Assembly (NCBI GenBank): GCA_009760885.1
Contig: CM019701.1
Location: 34,796,697-34,860,696 of the forward strand
Direction: 5' to 3'
DNA length: 64,000 bases
Source of the DNA: Achatina immaculata
Lineage: Eukaryota; Mollusca; Gastropoda; Stylommatophora; Achatinidae
The notes under the pieces were generated by a model. That model was not told the origin of the DNA and ran no database searches. It saw only the letters and a program-made list of their open reading frames with translations. The first letter of the stretch is position 1; each line of letters starts with the position of its first letter. This document shows positions 1-9,178 of this stretch, in pieces. Position numbers and translations under genes: made by a program.

Positions 1-1
1 A

Positions 2-184
2 GGAGTCAGGGCAAGAGTAATAGCTGTAGAAGTGGGAGCGAGAGGATTCGTAGCAACATCAGCATACGACCTATGTAAGCAACTGGGCATAAAGGGACAA
101 GCAAGAGCGAGGGTATTGAAAAGCCTTTCAGAAACAGCAGAAAAGGCTTCATGTTGGCTGTGGAGTATGGAAAACAAGCATTGA
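2..184 (+). pseudogene. C-terminus of RLE-type LINE ORF (partial)
   Basis: Sixty in-frame codons from the window edge to a TGA at 182-184. They encode a segment with VIAVEVGARGF and LCKQLGIKGQARAR, followed by SLSETAEKASCWLW. This tail lies just downstream of the PD-(D/E)XK endonuclease domain in RLE-type LINEs and is nearly identical to the copy at 7790-8632. This copy keeps the EKASCWLW end, which the other has lost through a 17 bp deletion. Only the C-terminus is visible, so whether the ORF is intact is unknown. Confidence 0.75.
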
Positions 185-426
185 GAACATAAATAATTTT
201 GCTTGTCGCGGCCAATACCAGTCCTTCGTGGCTAAATCGCTTAAGACGCATGTCAAAAGTGCAGTGCCAACTCAATCCCGGGACAAAAAGCAACGACTCA
301 CAAGACGTCTGGGAGTCATGACCCAGAGGGGCCCACCCCCCTTAGAGTGTCAGGAGTTTAATAGGGCCGAGACACTTGTCTGAAGGGGTGGGGGTAATTC
401 CTCTGATGATCTGAAGCAGTTGTGTT

Positions 427-987
427 TCTTCTTCTTCGTTCGCACTGTCTGTCTATATATGCAGTCCTGTCTCTTGGATAAATTTCACTGTTTTGTTTTT
501 TTTTTTGTAATTCATGTATGGAACCGTAGAGCTTATCTTCTTTACTGGTTTCACTGGGCCAGTAATTACTTCTCAGTGTCTCGTAATTGGTGCAGTTTTG
601 GAGGATATGATCCACCGTTTGGGGCACCTGGGCACATGTACAAAGAGTGGTATTACCAACTTTAACTTTGTATACATATGACTTGGAGTCGACTGTGTCC
701 TGTTCGGAGACGGAAAATGGTGACTTGTTCCTTTCTGTTTAGCATGTGATAGTCATCATGTGGTGGTGTTTGTGGCTTCCTGTAGGTTTTTATCATGCTT
801 TTCTTCTGATTATAGGTGATTGGTACGTCTGGCTGCTCCATTTCAGTGCCCTCTTTGGCCAGACAGTCAGCTTTCTCATTGCCTGGTATCCCACAGTGGG
901 AGGGAATCCACTGCAAGGTGACTCCATGTTGTAAGCCAATTTTTGACAATGCATCTTTAAGGTCTGGTAGTTTGTTGCATTGAAGAG
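427..987 (-). mobile_element. LINE-A (I-like) 3' fragment, 5'-truncated
   Basis: Antisense 561 bp fragment of the APE-RT-RNaseH family. Its minus strand encodes the end of RNase H (WIPSHCGIPGNEKAD, LAKEGTEMEQ) and the C-terminal region with a VPQTVDHILQNC motif. The 3' end, as in the other copies, is the (GAA)n tail, read here as tcttcttcttcg. The 12 bp duplication agcagttgtgtt at 415-426 and 988-999 brackets the fragment exactly. Its target was the 3' tail of an RLE-type LINE. Confidence 0.9.
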
Positions 988-1039
988 AGCAGTTGTGTTG
1001 TTGTTCCGCTCTCTATAGTAGAGAGTTTCCTGCATGAAA

Positions 1040-1515
1040 CGCTGGCCTTAGATGGAGAGGGGTGTTAATTCTCTCACTATCTAAAGAGTTGTGTTGTTGT
1101 TTCGCTCTCTCCTGTCTATTGACAAGCGAACCTGTCCAATATTTTATGGTGCGCTGCGATAAAATGACTGAGAAAAAGGAAGTTGTTGAGAACAACTAAT
1201 AATCAGCGTCTTAGTGTTCTACCTCGTATGTAGATAACAACGCATAATGTTATACCTCGTATATAGCTTCCCCCCCCCCCACACACACAAAAGTAATTAT
1301 ATGTAAGTACAGTGCAATGCCCATTGTCAGTATGTAAATTATATAAACAAATGTATTGCTGACATTTTTTAAAAATCTAATTTCAGATTTTTCGCTACAA
1401 GAGATCCTCTTTTACAGTGGCATGTCACCGTCAATGACGAGACAGACAAGTTGACACATGAAAGTGCAGAACTATTCAGACATTCATTAGTCTATTCATT
1501 AGTAGGTGTACGTAT
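1040..1515. other. No gene recognised
   Basis: AT-rich DNA. A second, diverged copy of the R-element tail motif (gagttgtgttgttgtttcgctctct) lies near 1087-1112. There is a C/CA-rich tract at about 1270-1290. I see no coding signal. Confidence 0.5.
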
Positions 1516-2283
1516 ATCATCAGCATCATCATCAGGTGCCGTGCCGACTGGCGTTGGTTATTATACTTCTCAAGAGTACACGACCCTTCATTGCAGGCTA
1601 TCAGCTCAGTTGGTGATCTCCTCTCACACCATCCTGTCAGATTGTCCAGTATCATTTCTCTTGGTCTTCCTCTTGCTCTTCTTCCTTCTATTTTTCCTAT
1701 TGTTATAATATTTTCAATGCCTCCTCTTCTCATTGCATGTCCTATGAAAGTACATTGTCTCTGTCTCTTATTTTTTTTTTTTTTTTGGTCAAGATTTTTT
1801 TGTCTCTCCGGCTCTTCTCATACAATCTTCATTAGTTATTTTTGCTGTCCAGGGGATTAGCAACATTCTTTTAATTAACCACATTTCTGTTGCTTCCAAT
1901 GATTTTTATGCAGACCTGCCTATTGTCCATGATTCACTTCCATATAACAAGATAAGTTCAATATAGCATTTTAGAACTCGTTTTCTAACATTCATTGATA
2001 AGGATGTGTTGCATAATATGTTTCTCATTCTCTGAAATGCAGTCTTTGCCTTGCCTATTCTGTTCCTAATTTCTGTTCTGCATTTCCCATTTGAAGTTAT
2101 TACTGCTCCAAGGTATTTGAATTTCTGCATCTGCTTTAGAACAGTTCCGTTTAATTTTATACTGCATGTTGGTGGATTCTGTTTCTTGATATAACCATAG
2201 TCTCTATCTTTTTGATGTTAAAGTAAGGCCTTTCTGTTCACTTTCTTTGGCGACTTATCCAAGAGATTTTACGAACTGATATA

Positions 2284-2332
2284 AACTAATTATGTCAGTC
2301 CGTAAGAATAGTGAAGAGCAAAACCTCTATCC
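2284..2332 (+). repeat. 49 bp LINE-C scrap at the LINE-E deletion
   Basis: This matches LINE-C coding sequence for KLIMSVRKNSEEQNLY and is repeated at about 2607-2655 in the nearby larger LINE-C copy. It lies exactly where the LINE-E reverse transcriptase core is missing, on the opposite strand to LINE-E. Confidence 0.7.
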
Positions 2333-2562
2333 TTTGCTTCTCTGCATTTGCGTCTTATTTCTTTATTTATCCTGCTATATTTTTCTTGTTTTTTTTTTAT
2401 TCCTCCTCCTCTTGTCCATCATTCCTAAGATGTCGTCTGTCATCCATTTATTTTTAGGCGCTTCTTTTTTCTGTAGTATTATCTCCTTAACAGTTTGGTG
2501 GATAGAATCCCTTAACATTGCCCATTGTTCATCTATACTATTTATCTTTCCTATCGCGTTGT

Positions 2563-3332
2563 TCTGGAAATATACCAAGAAACCCAAACAGCAATCATAG
2601 AAAAACTAATTATGTCAGTCCGTAAGAACAGCGAAGAGCAGAACCTCTATCTTAATGCAAAGAAAACTAAATTGATGACAACTGACAAGACAAACAAGGC
2701 AGCTGAAACATGTATCAATGGGGAAAAACTGGAAGAAGTGGAGAATTTTGAATATATTGGATCACTACTAACTAATAATGGAGATACAATGAGGGAAATT
2801 AAAAGGAGGACATCTATCGCTCTTCAGAAAGTAAAACAAATAAAGAATCTGTGGAGAGGAGCAGACAGAACTACAAAAATAAGATTTTTAAGGGCATGCA
2901 TCTTTCCCATCGCAATATATGCCTGTGAGACCTGGACACTTAACAAAACAACTGAGAAACACATAAATGGCTTTGAATGTAAATGCTACAGAAGAGTTTT
3001 TCAGATATCATGGAAACAAAAAAGAACAAATATATCTATACTACAAGAGCTTGATATTGAAGAAGGCTAGCTAGTAAAGAGGATTAAAGAGAGAAAACTG
3101 AAATATTTTGGACACATTAAGCGTCATGATAATCTAGAGAAGGCTGTCTTGGAAGGGTACATAACGGGAACAAGAAAGAGAGGAAGACCAAGGCGAAGAT
3201 GGCTGCAAGACATTGTTGATGATCTGCAAATGGATGCATCAGCAGCAGGCCATCTTGCTTACAACCGAGAGGCCTACAGGAGTGCTGTTTGGGAAGCAAA
3301 GTTCGGCAAGGGACATGCAAATGAATGAATGA
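2563..3332 (+). mobile_element. LINE-C 5'-truncated copy
   Basis: Inserted into LINE-E with a 10 bp duplication, atcgcgttgt, at 2553-2562 and 3333-3342. Removing it restores the LINE-E reading frame (ITNRYNA joined to IGKINS). The ORF (to about 3070, then a TAG) encodes the post-RT region: MSVRKNSEEQNLY, FEYIGSLLTNNGDT and IYACETWTLNK. Past the stop it continues with RRRWLQDIVDDLQMDAS. The element ends in an (AATG)n tail. The first 45 bp after the target duplication do not match other LINE-C copies. Confidence 0.88.
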
Positions 3333-4083
3333 ATCGCGTTGTATCTATTTGTTATTATAACTCTGTATTGTTCTCGCAGTTCTTGGTCATTTTTAAGGAG
3401 TTCTGTATTCAGTTTGATGTTTCTCACTTTTCTACATGCTTTCTTTAGCTTTATTCTAATTTTTCCACCGAGTAGGTCGTGGTCACTATTGCAATCAGCT
3501 CCTGGCATTGTTTTTGTTGTCAGTAATCATTCCGGAATCCTTTGTTTATCTGGTTAAAAGTCTTTTTGTCTGGGCTTGCACCACGTTGCCAGTCTTCGGG
3601 GATGTTGTTTAAATAAGGTGTTTCCCCACAACCATGCTATGTATTCGTGCCCATTCTATTAATTTACTCCCTCTGTTATTCCTCTCCCCCAGTCCATAGT
3701 CACCAACAATGTCTGAAGTTCTTCCTTTACCACATACGGCATTAAAATCTCCCATGACTATAGTAACTTCATGTGACTGTGTGTTTCAAGGCTGTCTCTA
3801 TGTCATTGTAAAATAGCTGTACACCTTCTTCAGAACTTTCAGATGTTGGAGCGTACACTTGTATAATATTTATGTTTACTGGTCGTCCTTTCAGTTGGGC
3901 TAGCAGGACTCAGTCCGAGATGTTCAAATATCCTACAGTTGTCCTTGCTGTTTGTTCGTCAAATATTAGTTCTACTCCTCGTTCATGTTTCTCACTTCCT
4001 GAATATATTATTGTATATTTATCAGAATTTATCTTCCCTGCACCTGTCCATCTACACTCATTCCATATATATATAACTTACAA

Positions 4084-4382
4084 GAGCTGACCGGATTGCC
4101 TGTTCACTGGTACGAGTGTATTTTAAAGTATAGGCGGTGGCTTGATATCGGTAAGGGGATATAGCTCAGTGGTAGAGCATTCGACTGCAGATCGAGAGGT
4201 CCCCGGTTCGAACCCGGGTGTCCCCTTTATTTTTGCACTAAAAAAAGTCTCGACCTACAACGAATTATTACAACGTGTATGCATTGTTCCAGGGGCAGGT
4301 TTGTGCAATTTCTGTATGTACGCGTATTTTTTAAATACTCAGATATTTTTTATTGCTTTGATTTATTATTTTCTTAAAAGAT
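4084..4382 (+). repeat. Left arm of inverted duplication carrying tRNA-Cys
   Basis: This matches the reverse complement of 4799-5116. Shared segments are agctgaccggatt at the outer end, aaagtata followed by a cttgat/tcggt block just before the tRNA, the tRNA itself, tttatttttgcact after it, and atactcagat plus a tttattgctt block at the inner end. Similarity is high around the tRNA and patchy elsewhere. The arms are separated by about 416 bp. Confidence 0.75.
4155..4226 (+). tRNA. tRNA-Cys (GCA)
   Basis: 72 nt cloverleaf. The acceptor stem GGGGATA pairs with TGTCCCC (one T-G pair), and the discriminator is T. The D-arm holds TAGCTCAGTGGTAGAGC. The anticodon stem TTCGA/TCGAG encloses the loop CTGCAGA, so the anticodon is GCA. 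The T-arm is CCCGGTTCGAACCCGGG. There is no intron and no encoded CCA. A T-rich RNA polymerase III terminator (tttattttt) follows directly. Confidence 0.96.
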
Positions 4383-4798
4383 GAAAATAAACATATAGCA
4401 AATTTTGCACCAGCAAAAAAAAAAAACAAAAAACACACACAAACACAAAACAAGACATTAGTAATATCATACTGCCGTAAATGCCCAACGAATTAGGAAC
4501 ATAAGTGAAAAAAAAACCGACACATTAACGAATAATAATGACGACCACTTCTTTCCTGAGACATTTTCAAGATGAAGTCTGAAATGTTTCGCTGAAAACG
4601 TTAACAAAGAACCATTGAAAACGTCTTGCAGGTCATGAAAATAACATGTTTTAAAAATACAGTTACATATACATTTCGAAGCTTTTCATTCAACATATGA
4701 CTATATTTGAAATTAGAAAAGCATATGCCGACCTTCTGATAATTCTTGAAGTTTACTGTCTTAGCTGAACATTCACCAGGCTTTTGTCAGATCTGAAG

Positions 4799-5116
4799 CC
4801 TTAAAAAATATTTATAATAAATGAAAGCAATAAATAACATCTGAGTATTGAAAGAAAAACGAGCACATACAGGGGAAAAGCAAAAGAATCTGCCACTGGC
4901 ACACCGCATATACATACGTCACAACTGAAATTTTGTATGTAATGAGAATATTTGAGTGCAAAAATAAAGGGGACACCCGGGTTTGAACCGGGGACCTCTC
5001 GATCTGCAGTCGAATGCTCTACCACTGAGCTATATCCCCTCACCGAAATCAAGTTAGCGTTTATACTTTACATACTAAAGTAATTTTGCACTAGCGAAAC
5101 GGTAATCCGGTCAGCT
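4799..5116 (-). repeat. Right arm of inverted duplication carrying tRNA-Cys
   Basis: Reverse-complement partner of 4084-4382. Conservation extends about 75 bp upstream of the tRNA and about 150 bp downstream, so the duplicated unit is the tRNA with its flanks rather than a retroposed tRNA transcript. Confidence 0.75.
4968..5039 (-). tRNA. tRNA-Cys (GCA), second copy
   Basis: 72 nt, identical to the first tRNA except for one T-loop base (CGGTTCAAACCCG instead of CGGTTCGAACCCG). The anticodon loop CTGCAGA gives GCA. All stems are intact and a tttattttt terminator follows on the minus strand. The two genes converge across a 741 bp gap. The T-loop change removes a usual B-box base (GGTTCAAAC), so this copy may be the weaker of the two, which is inference. 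Confidence 0.93.
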
Positions 5117-5329
5117 GTGTTTGTATATTCTTTGTGACCTTTGACCTGTTTCAATTTTGATTGGTCACGTTGCATTCGGCATTTAAACTAACTAAAATAT
5201 ATTTATCATCTATGAAATATGTATCCCAGTGATCAGATATGTACTGTAGAATACGAGTTTTTTTCCCCATTCAGAAAATGCACTGTCATAACTCAAGAAA
5301 CAAGAGTGTAACACGTGATATTCAATGTG

Positions 5330-5700
5330 TATACGGTGACAATCAACAACTTGTTGGGATGGGAAGGACTGTCATTTGCTGATAATATTCTAATTCTGGT
5401 CACATCATCACCACCCAATCTCACAACAGGCACATCGGTGTTAACAATGTGGTTGTTCAGTGAGAACTGTGTCACTGATGCTTTTGTGGGGCTGACAAAG
5501 ACGATAGAAACTTCACACCAGGAGAAAATTCTATCAAGTTCGCTCTGCAATATTGACAGTCTCCTGTTTGTCTTTCCCATGTCGATATACTTGATGACAT
5601 ACTTAGGAGTGAAGTTTGATTGCAGTCTGTTTCACGGAACATGTTGACCACGTGATAACAAAAGCTCGTAAATTTATATCGGCAATGAAGGCCATGGCAG
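5330..5700 (+). mobile_element. LINE-L RT fragment with an inverted core segment
   Basis: Remnant of a Jockey-like reverse transcriptase. The + strand at about 5345-5408 reads INNLLGWEGLSFADNILIL, resembling the RT FADD block. The + strand from about 5593 reads TYLGVKFDCS and then VDHVITKARKF. The part that should join them is present but reads on the minus strand (about 5580-5410): LQSELDRIFSWCEVS, then TQFSLNNHIVN. So about 180 bp are inverted in place. Clade assignment is tentative. Confidence 0.6.
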
Positions 5701-6888
5701 CCGAATGAAATTAGCACTGAATGAAAAAAAGAAAAGACCCTAATAGTTATTGTAAAGGAAATGGGAGCGCGAGGAAGAGGCAATTGCAGCGTGACACAAC
5801 GTAATGACGGTAATGTTTTGATGCCACGACAGTCTCCAGACATCAGACATCATTCTGCCTAGTGTTGCCCGACAGCAGATGGTTCTACTCATATTTGGAA
5901 CTGGTTTGGTTTCTGTTATCAAAAACGATTTCAAGTTGGTACTACTGGGTGTAAGGAATTGGTTTGTAGGAACAGGGTACCAATTTTTACTAGAAGAACC
6001 GGTTCCTAATTCGAGCCCAGCTCTAATGCTCATACTAACAGACTTGCTGCCTGGACATGTTCATAGGTGCTCCAACCTCCTTTTCATTATCCCCATAATA
6101 GTGTTGTTTGACAATCCTTACTATGTTGTTAACTAACTGTTAATATTTCACCAAAGCAAATTTCACTCCTAATTATTTAATTTTTTATAAATATGCGGAT
6201 TTATGGTCGTCAATTAAGTATTTTGTTCGATCATCATCATCTTCTACTGCATGCTCCGTAATATCGACAAAAGTAAGCTTCATAGGGAGTGGACCAACAT
6301 TCTCAGCGTGAACAATGCATTGGGGAATCTTTAATTAAAAAACATATTACAACTCTAAGTATCACCCTCTGGGAATCTAGAAATTAAGCCATTCGTCCTT
6401 TAAGATATTCTTTTGACGACTTGTATATGTTTTGATAGTAACTGCTGTTGACCAGCTGGTGGACAAAATAGTAAGACACAAAGCTGAAAAAACTTCCCCC
6501 TAAAGTCAGAGATTTTAAATTTGGAGGTGTTTTGTTATATCAATTTCATGTTTTGAATGAAATTAATATTGCTTGTAAACTTACTTAGCTCAACAATGGC
6601 AGAAACTCAACTGGAAAGACTTGATGATTTCATTTGAGCATGAAATCGGTCGAAAACTTTTTTTTCTGATTTAGCGAATATGAAAGCAATTAAACATTTC
6701 TAAACTCTGTTTACTTGACACAACAGAGGTGAAAATAACGTGAAGACATGTGCTAAAAAAATAAAAAGGATAAATTAAGTTATATTGCTGTTAATGCTGC
6801 TGCTGAACATAAGCGGTTTCAAAATATTAAATGTTAACTTGAGAATGGCAAGGTATGCTACTGCATGGGGAGGCAAAGTTCCAAGATC
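5701..6888. other. No gene recognised
   Basis: AT-rich, with only short shadow ORFs on both strands. I see no repeat shared with other parts of the window, no tRNA and no conserved protein motif. Confidence 0.5.
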
Positions 6889-6901
6889 TGCCCTGGTAAT
6901 G

Positions 6902-7291
6902 CTTAACAAAACAGCTGAGAAACACATAAATGCCTTTGAATGTAAATGCTACAGACGAGTTCTTCAAATATCATGGACACAAAAAAGAAAAAATATATCC
7001 ATACTACAAGAAATTAATATTGAAGAAGGCTGGCTAGTAAAGAAGATTAAAGAGAGAAAACTTAAATATTTGGACATATTAAACGTCATGATAATCTAGA
7101 GAAACCCATCTTCGAAGGCTACATAATGGGAAAAAGAAAGAGAGGAAGACCAAGGTGAAGATGGCTGCAAGACATCGTTGATGATCTGCAAATGGATGCA
7201 TCAGCATCAGGCCATCTTGCTCACAACCGAAAGGCCTACAGGAGTGCTGTTAGGGAGGCAAAGTTCCGCAAGGGACATGCAAATGAATGAA
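6902..7291 (+). mobile_element. LINE-C 3' fragment
   Basis: 5'-truncated LINE-C of 390 bp bracketed by a perfect 13 bp duplication, tgccctggtaatg, at 6889-6901 and 7292-7304. It encodes LNKTAEKHINAFECKCYRR and the NISILQEINIEEGW region. A 1 bp loss (aaatatttgg) then frameshifts the end. The tail is (AATG)n. Confidence 0.9.
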
Positions 7292-7304
7292 TGCCCTGGT
7301 AATG

Positions 7305-7704
7305 AGCCTGACTGGTTGGAAAGGGTCCCACACAACATTTGTTGAAACTATGCAAGACCATAATCTCGAACGCTGTTATGGACAAATTGTGCAGGGCGGA
7401 AGAGTTGAAATGGGAGAATAACCCTTGTAACAGCATAATGAAGGAACTCTGGGATTACTGAGGTACAATGGGCTGTTGTGATATGACTTGTAATGTTCTC
7501 CACCGTGATAGAAACCACAGTCGCTTCTTTCTCGTAAAGATTTAATTTCAAAATTTCTATATCTCCTACCAAATCCATTTATTTCGCAGCCACAAAAGAA
7601 ATCTCAAACTAGCTCAAAAATTCACTTTATTTCTGAATTTAACTCAGCCAGGTTTCCACTCCTTACAGGTCTTGTACACTGTCTAAACCAAGTCTACTAT
7701 CACA
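7305..7704. other. No gene recognised
   Basis: I see nothing I can name between the LINE-C copy and the RLE-type element. Short ORFs on both strands lack recognisable motifs. Confidence 0.5.
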
Positions 7705-7739
7705 ATCTAGGCACTGATTATTTTCCCAAAACATATTAG

Positions 7740-8607
7740 GAAACTCTCTACCGTAGAGAGGGGAACAACAACACAACTCCTTCAGATCATCAGAGGAAGT
7801 ACCCCCCCCCCCCAGACAAGTGTTTCGGCCCTTTAAACTCCTGACACTCTAAGAGGGGTGGGGCCCTCTGGGTCATGACTCCCAGAGGTCTTGTGAGTTG
7901 TTGCTTTTTTACTTCCAGTTGCCACTGCACTTTTTTGAAGTGCGTCTTTAGCGATCCAGCCACGGAGGACTGGTATTGGTTGTGGCAAACGAAATTACTT
8001 ATGTTCCCAATGCTTGTTTCGCATACTCCACAGCCTGCTGTTTCTGAAAGGCTTCTCAATGCCCTTGCTTTTGCTTGTCCCTTTATGCCCAGTTGCTTAC
8101 ATAGGTCATATGCTGATGTTGCTACGAATCCTCTTGCTCCCACTTCTACAGCTATCACTTTTGCTCTGACTCCTGCCCCCCGCCTCAGCTGCTTGACCAG
8201 ATCATTGTACTTCTCACATTTGAATAAATGCTGTTCCTCTATTCTAGTTTCGTATGGGACCGTAAGCTCGATCATTATTAATTTATGTTTTTCTGTGGAG
8301 TACACTAAAATGTCCGGTCGCATTCCTGTGTTCTTGATGGCAGTCGGGTATTCTCTTCTTCCTGAAAGGTCCGCTATCACATCCCAGTCATTTGTACCAT
8401 CTAGCAGTGATGGTAATGGAATGTCCCTGATATCAATATTTGATGTCATACCAGCACCTATGAAATATTTAGGTGGGACCTCAACTCTTTTGCTGTTATT
8501 TGCTTTATCTTTTGCCCTGTCTATGATGGCTACTAGTTCTTGCAACACTCTGTTGTGCCGCCAGGTGTACCGTCCTTGTCCTAAAGACACTCTACATGCT
8601 GACAGCA
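7740..8607 (-). mobile_element. RLE-type LINE (family R), 5'-truncated copy
   Basis: Minus-strand element covering the C-terminal endonuclease, the 3' UTR and the conserved tail (cctctgatgatctgaag, then a perfect hairpin ctctctacggtagagag). It is flanked by a 36 bp near-identical duplication (two mismatches) at about 7705-7739 and 8607-8641, both starting aatctaggca on the + strand. This is a long target-site duplication for a LINE. The right duplication is immediately followed by the LINE-B insertion. Confidence 0.8.
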
Positions 8608-8632
8608 ATCTAGGCATTGATTGTTTTCCCAA
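7790..8632 (-). pseudogene. RLE-type LINE endonuclease domain, frameshifted
   Basis: 280-codon ORF. Residues around 12-35 contain GQGRYTWRHNRVLQELV. Residues around 105-135 hold the restriction-like nuclease core RPDILVY followed by IMIELTVPYETR, the PD-(D/E)XK signature of R2/NeSL/Hero-type LINEs. VIAVEVGARGF follows. Compared with the copy at 2-184, 17 bases encoding EKASCWL are missing, so the ORF beyond about residue 200 is an out-of-frame read into the 3' UTR. The apparent start lies in the flanking duplication and is not a native start. Confidence 0.8.
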
Positions 8633-8648
8633 AACATATTAAGTATAT

Positions 8649-9166
8649 CTCTCTCTCAACCTTAAGTGCCCAGGGCACATGGGGCTTCCGCAAGGGTTTT
8701 CCACAAATGCCTGTCTTTCGCCTTTTTTTCTGCTCTTGCCCAGGTGAGCCCTCTATTGCTCAACATCCTTTCTGTTGTTCTTCTCCATGTCTCTTTTGGT
8801 CTACCCTTACTTCTGCTCCCCTGTGGTGTCCATCTTAGTGCTATTTTTGGTAGTGAGTTGTCAGTCATTCGGAGCACATGTCCCAACCATCGCCAGCGTC
8901 TTTCCTCAATAATTGTTGTCAGTGGTTTCATCTGCATTTCTGCCAATAAGATGTTATTTCTTATGGTGTTTGGCCAAAATATTTTTTTAATTCTACGTAA
9001 ACATTTAGTCTGGAAAGAATTCAACTTGTTTTCTATGGTTTTGGTGATTTTCCAGCATTCACTTCCATAGAGTAGTACACTTAGAACATTACTCTTAAAT
9101 ATCCTGATTTTCATATTTATGCTTAGTTTATTTGATTTCCATATATTCTGTAGCATTGCAAAAGCC
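8649..9166 (-). mobile_element. LINE-B 3' fragment
   Basis: 518 bp, 5'-truncated, bracketed by tattaagtatat at 8637-8648 and 9167-9178. The minus strand encodes the LINE-B C-terminus: LLYGSECWKITKTIENK, RWLGHVLRMTDNSLP and KGRPKETWRRTTE, ending CALGT. The 3' tail is (GA)n, seen here as ctctctctc. The ORF in this fragment is open. It is nearly identical to 13271-13760 and 58807-59310. Confidence 0.93.
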
Positions 9167-9178
9167 TATTAAGTATAT

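Larger units (their letters stand above)
1..1039 (+). mobile_element. RLE-type LINE (family R), 3' end, split by LINE-A
   Basis: This is the 3' part of a non-LTR element whose relatives encode a restriction-like endonuclease (R2/NeSL/Hero-type). The coding tail occupies 2-184. A 3' UTR follows, containing the string cctctgatgatctgaag also found in the copies at 7743-8607 and 57515-57600. The tail is interrupted at 427-987 by an antisense LINE-A fragment and resumes at 1000 with gttgttccgctctct and a short hairpin (ctctcta/tagagag). The element runs off the left edge of the window. The family is recognised by alignment to the longer copy at 7743-8607. Confidence 0.8.
1516..4083 (-). mobile_element. 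LINE-E, APE-RT non-LTR element with RT deleted
   Basis: Minus-strand remnant of a LINE. From right to left it encodes part of an APE endonuclease (VNINIIQVYAPTSESS near 3865, PGADCNSDHDLL near 3500), a linker region (about 2590-2375), and the RT C-terminal region with FKYLGAVITSNGKC and LLYGSESWTIGR (about 2125-1910). It ends at a (CAT)n-type tail near 1516-1532. The RT core is missing. A LINE-C copy is inserted at 2563-3332, and a 49 bp LINE-C scrap sits at 2284-2332 at the deletion. Stops and frameshifts are frequent. The + copy at 17547-18197 is the same family. Confidence 0.75.

Noticed and set aside
1270..1290. C-tract/CA-run as a regulatory element
   Set aside because: Simple low-complexity sequence with no supporting context.
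4142..5052. Small ORFs reading across both tRNA-Cys genes (a peptide with RGYSSVVEHSTADREVPGSNPG)
   Set aside because: This peptide is the familiar translation of a tRNA gene; the structured tRNAs explain the conservation completely.
5293..5580. A separate small host gene on the minus strand
   Set aside because: Its peptide (LQSELDRIFSWC) fits the missing centre of the flanking RT fragment, so it is an inverted piece of that element.
7875..8642. 255-codon + strand ORF opposite the RLE endonuclease
   Set aside because: Antisense shadow. The minus frame carries the PD-(D/E)XK and LTVPYE motifs.
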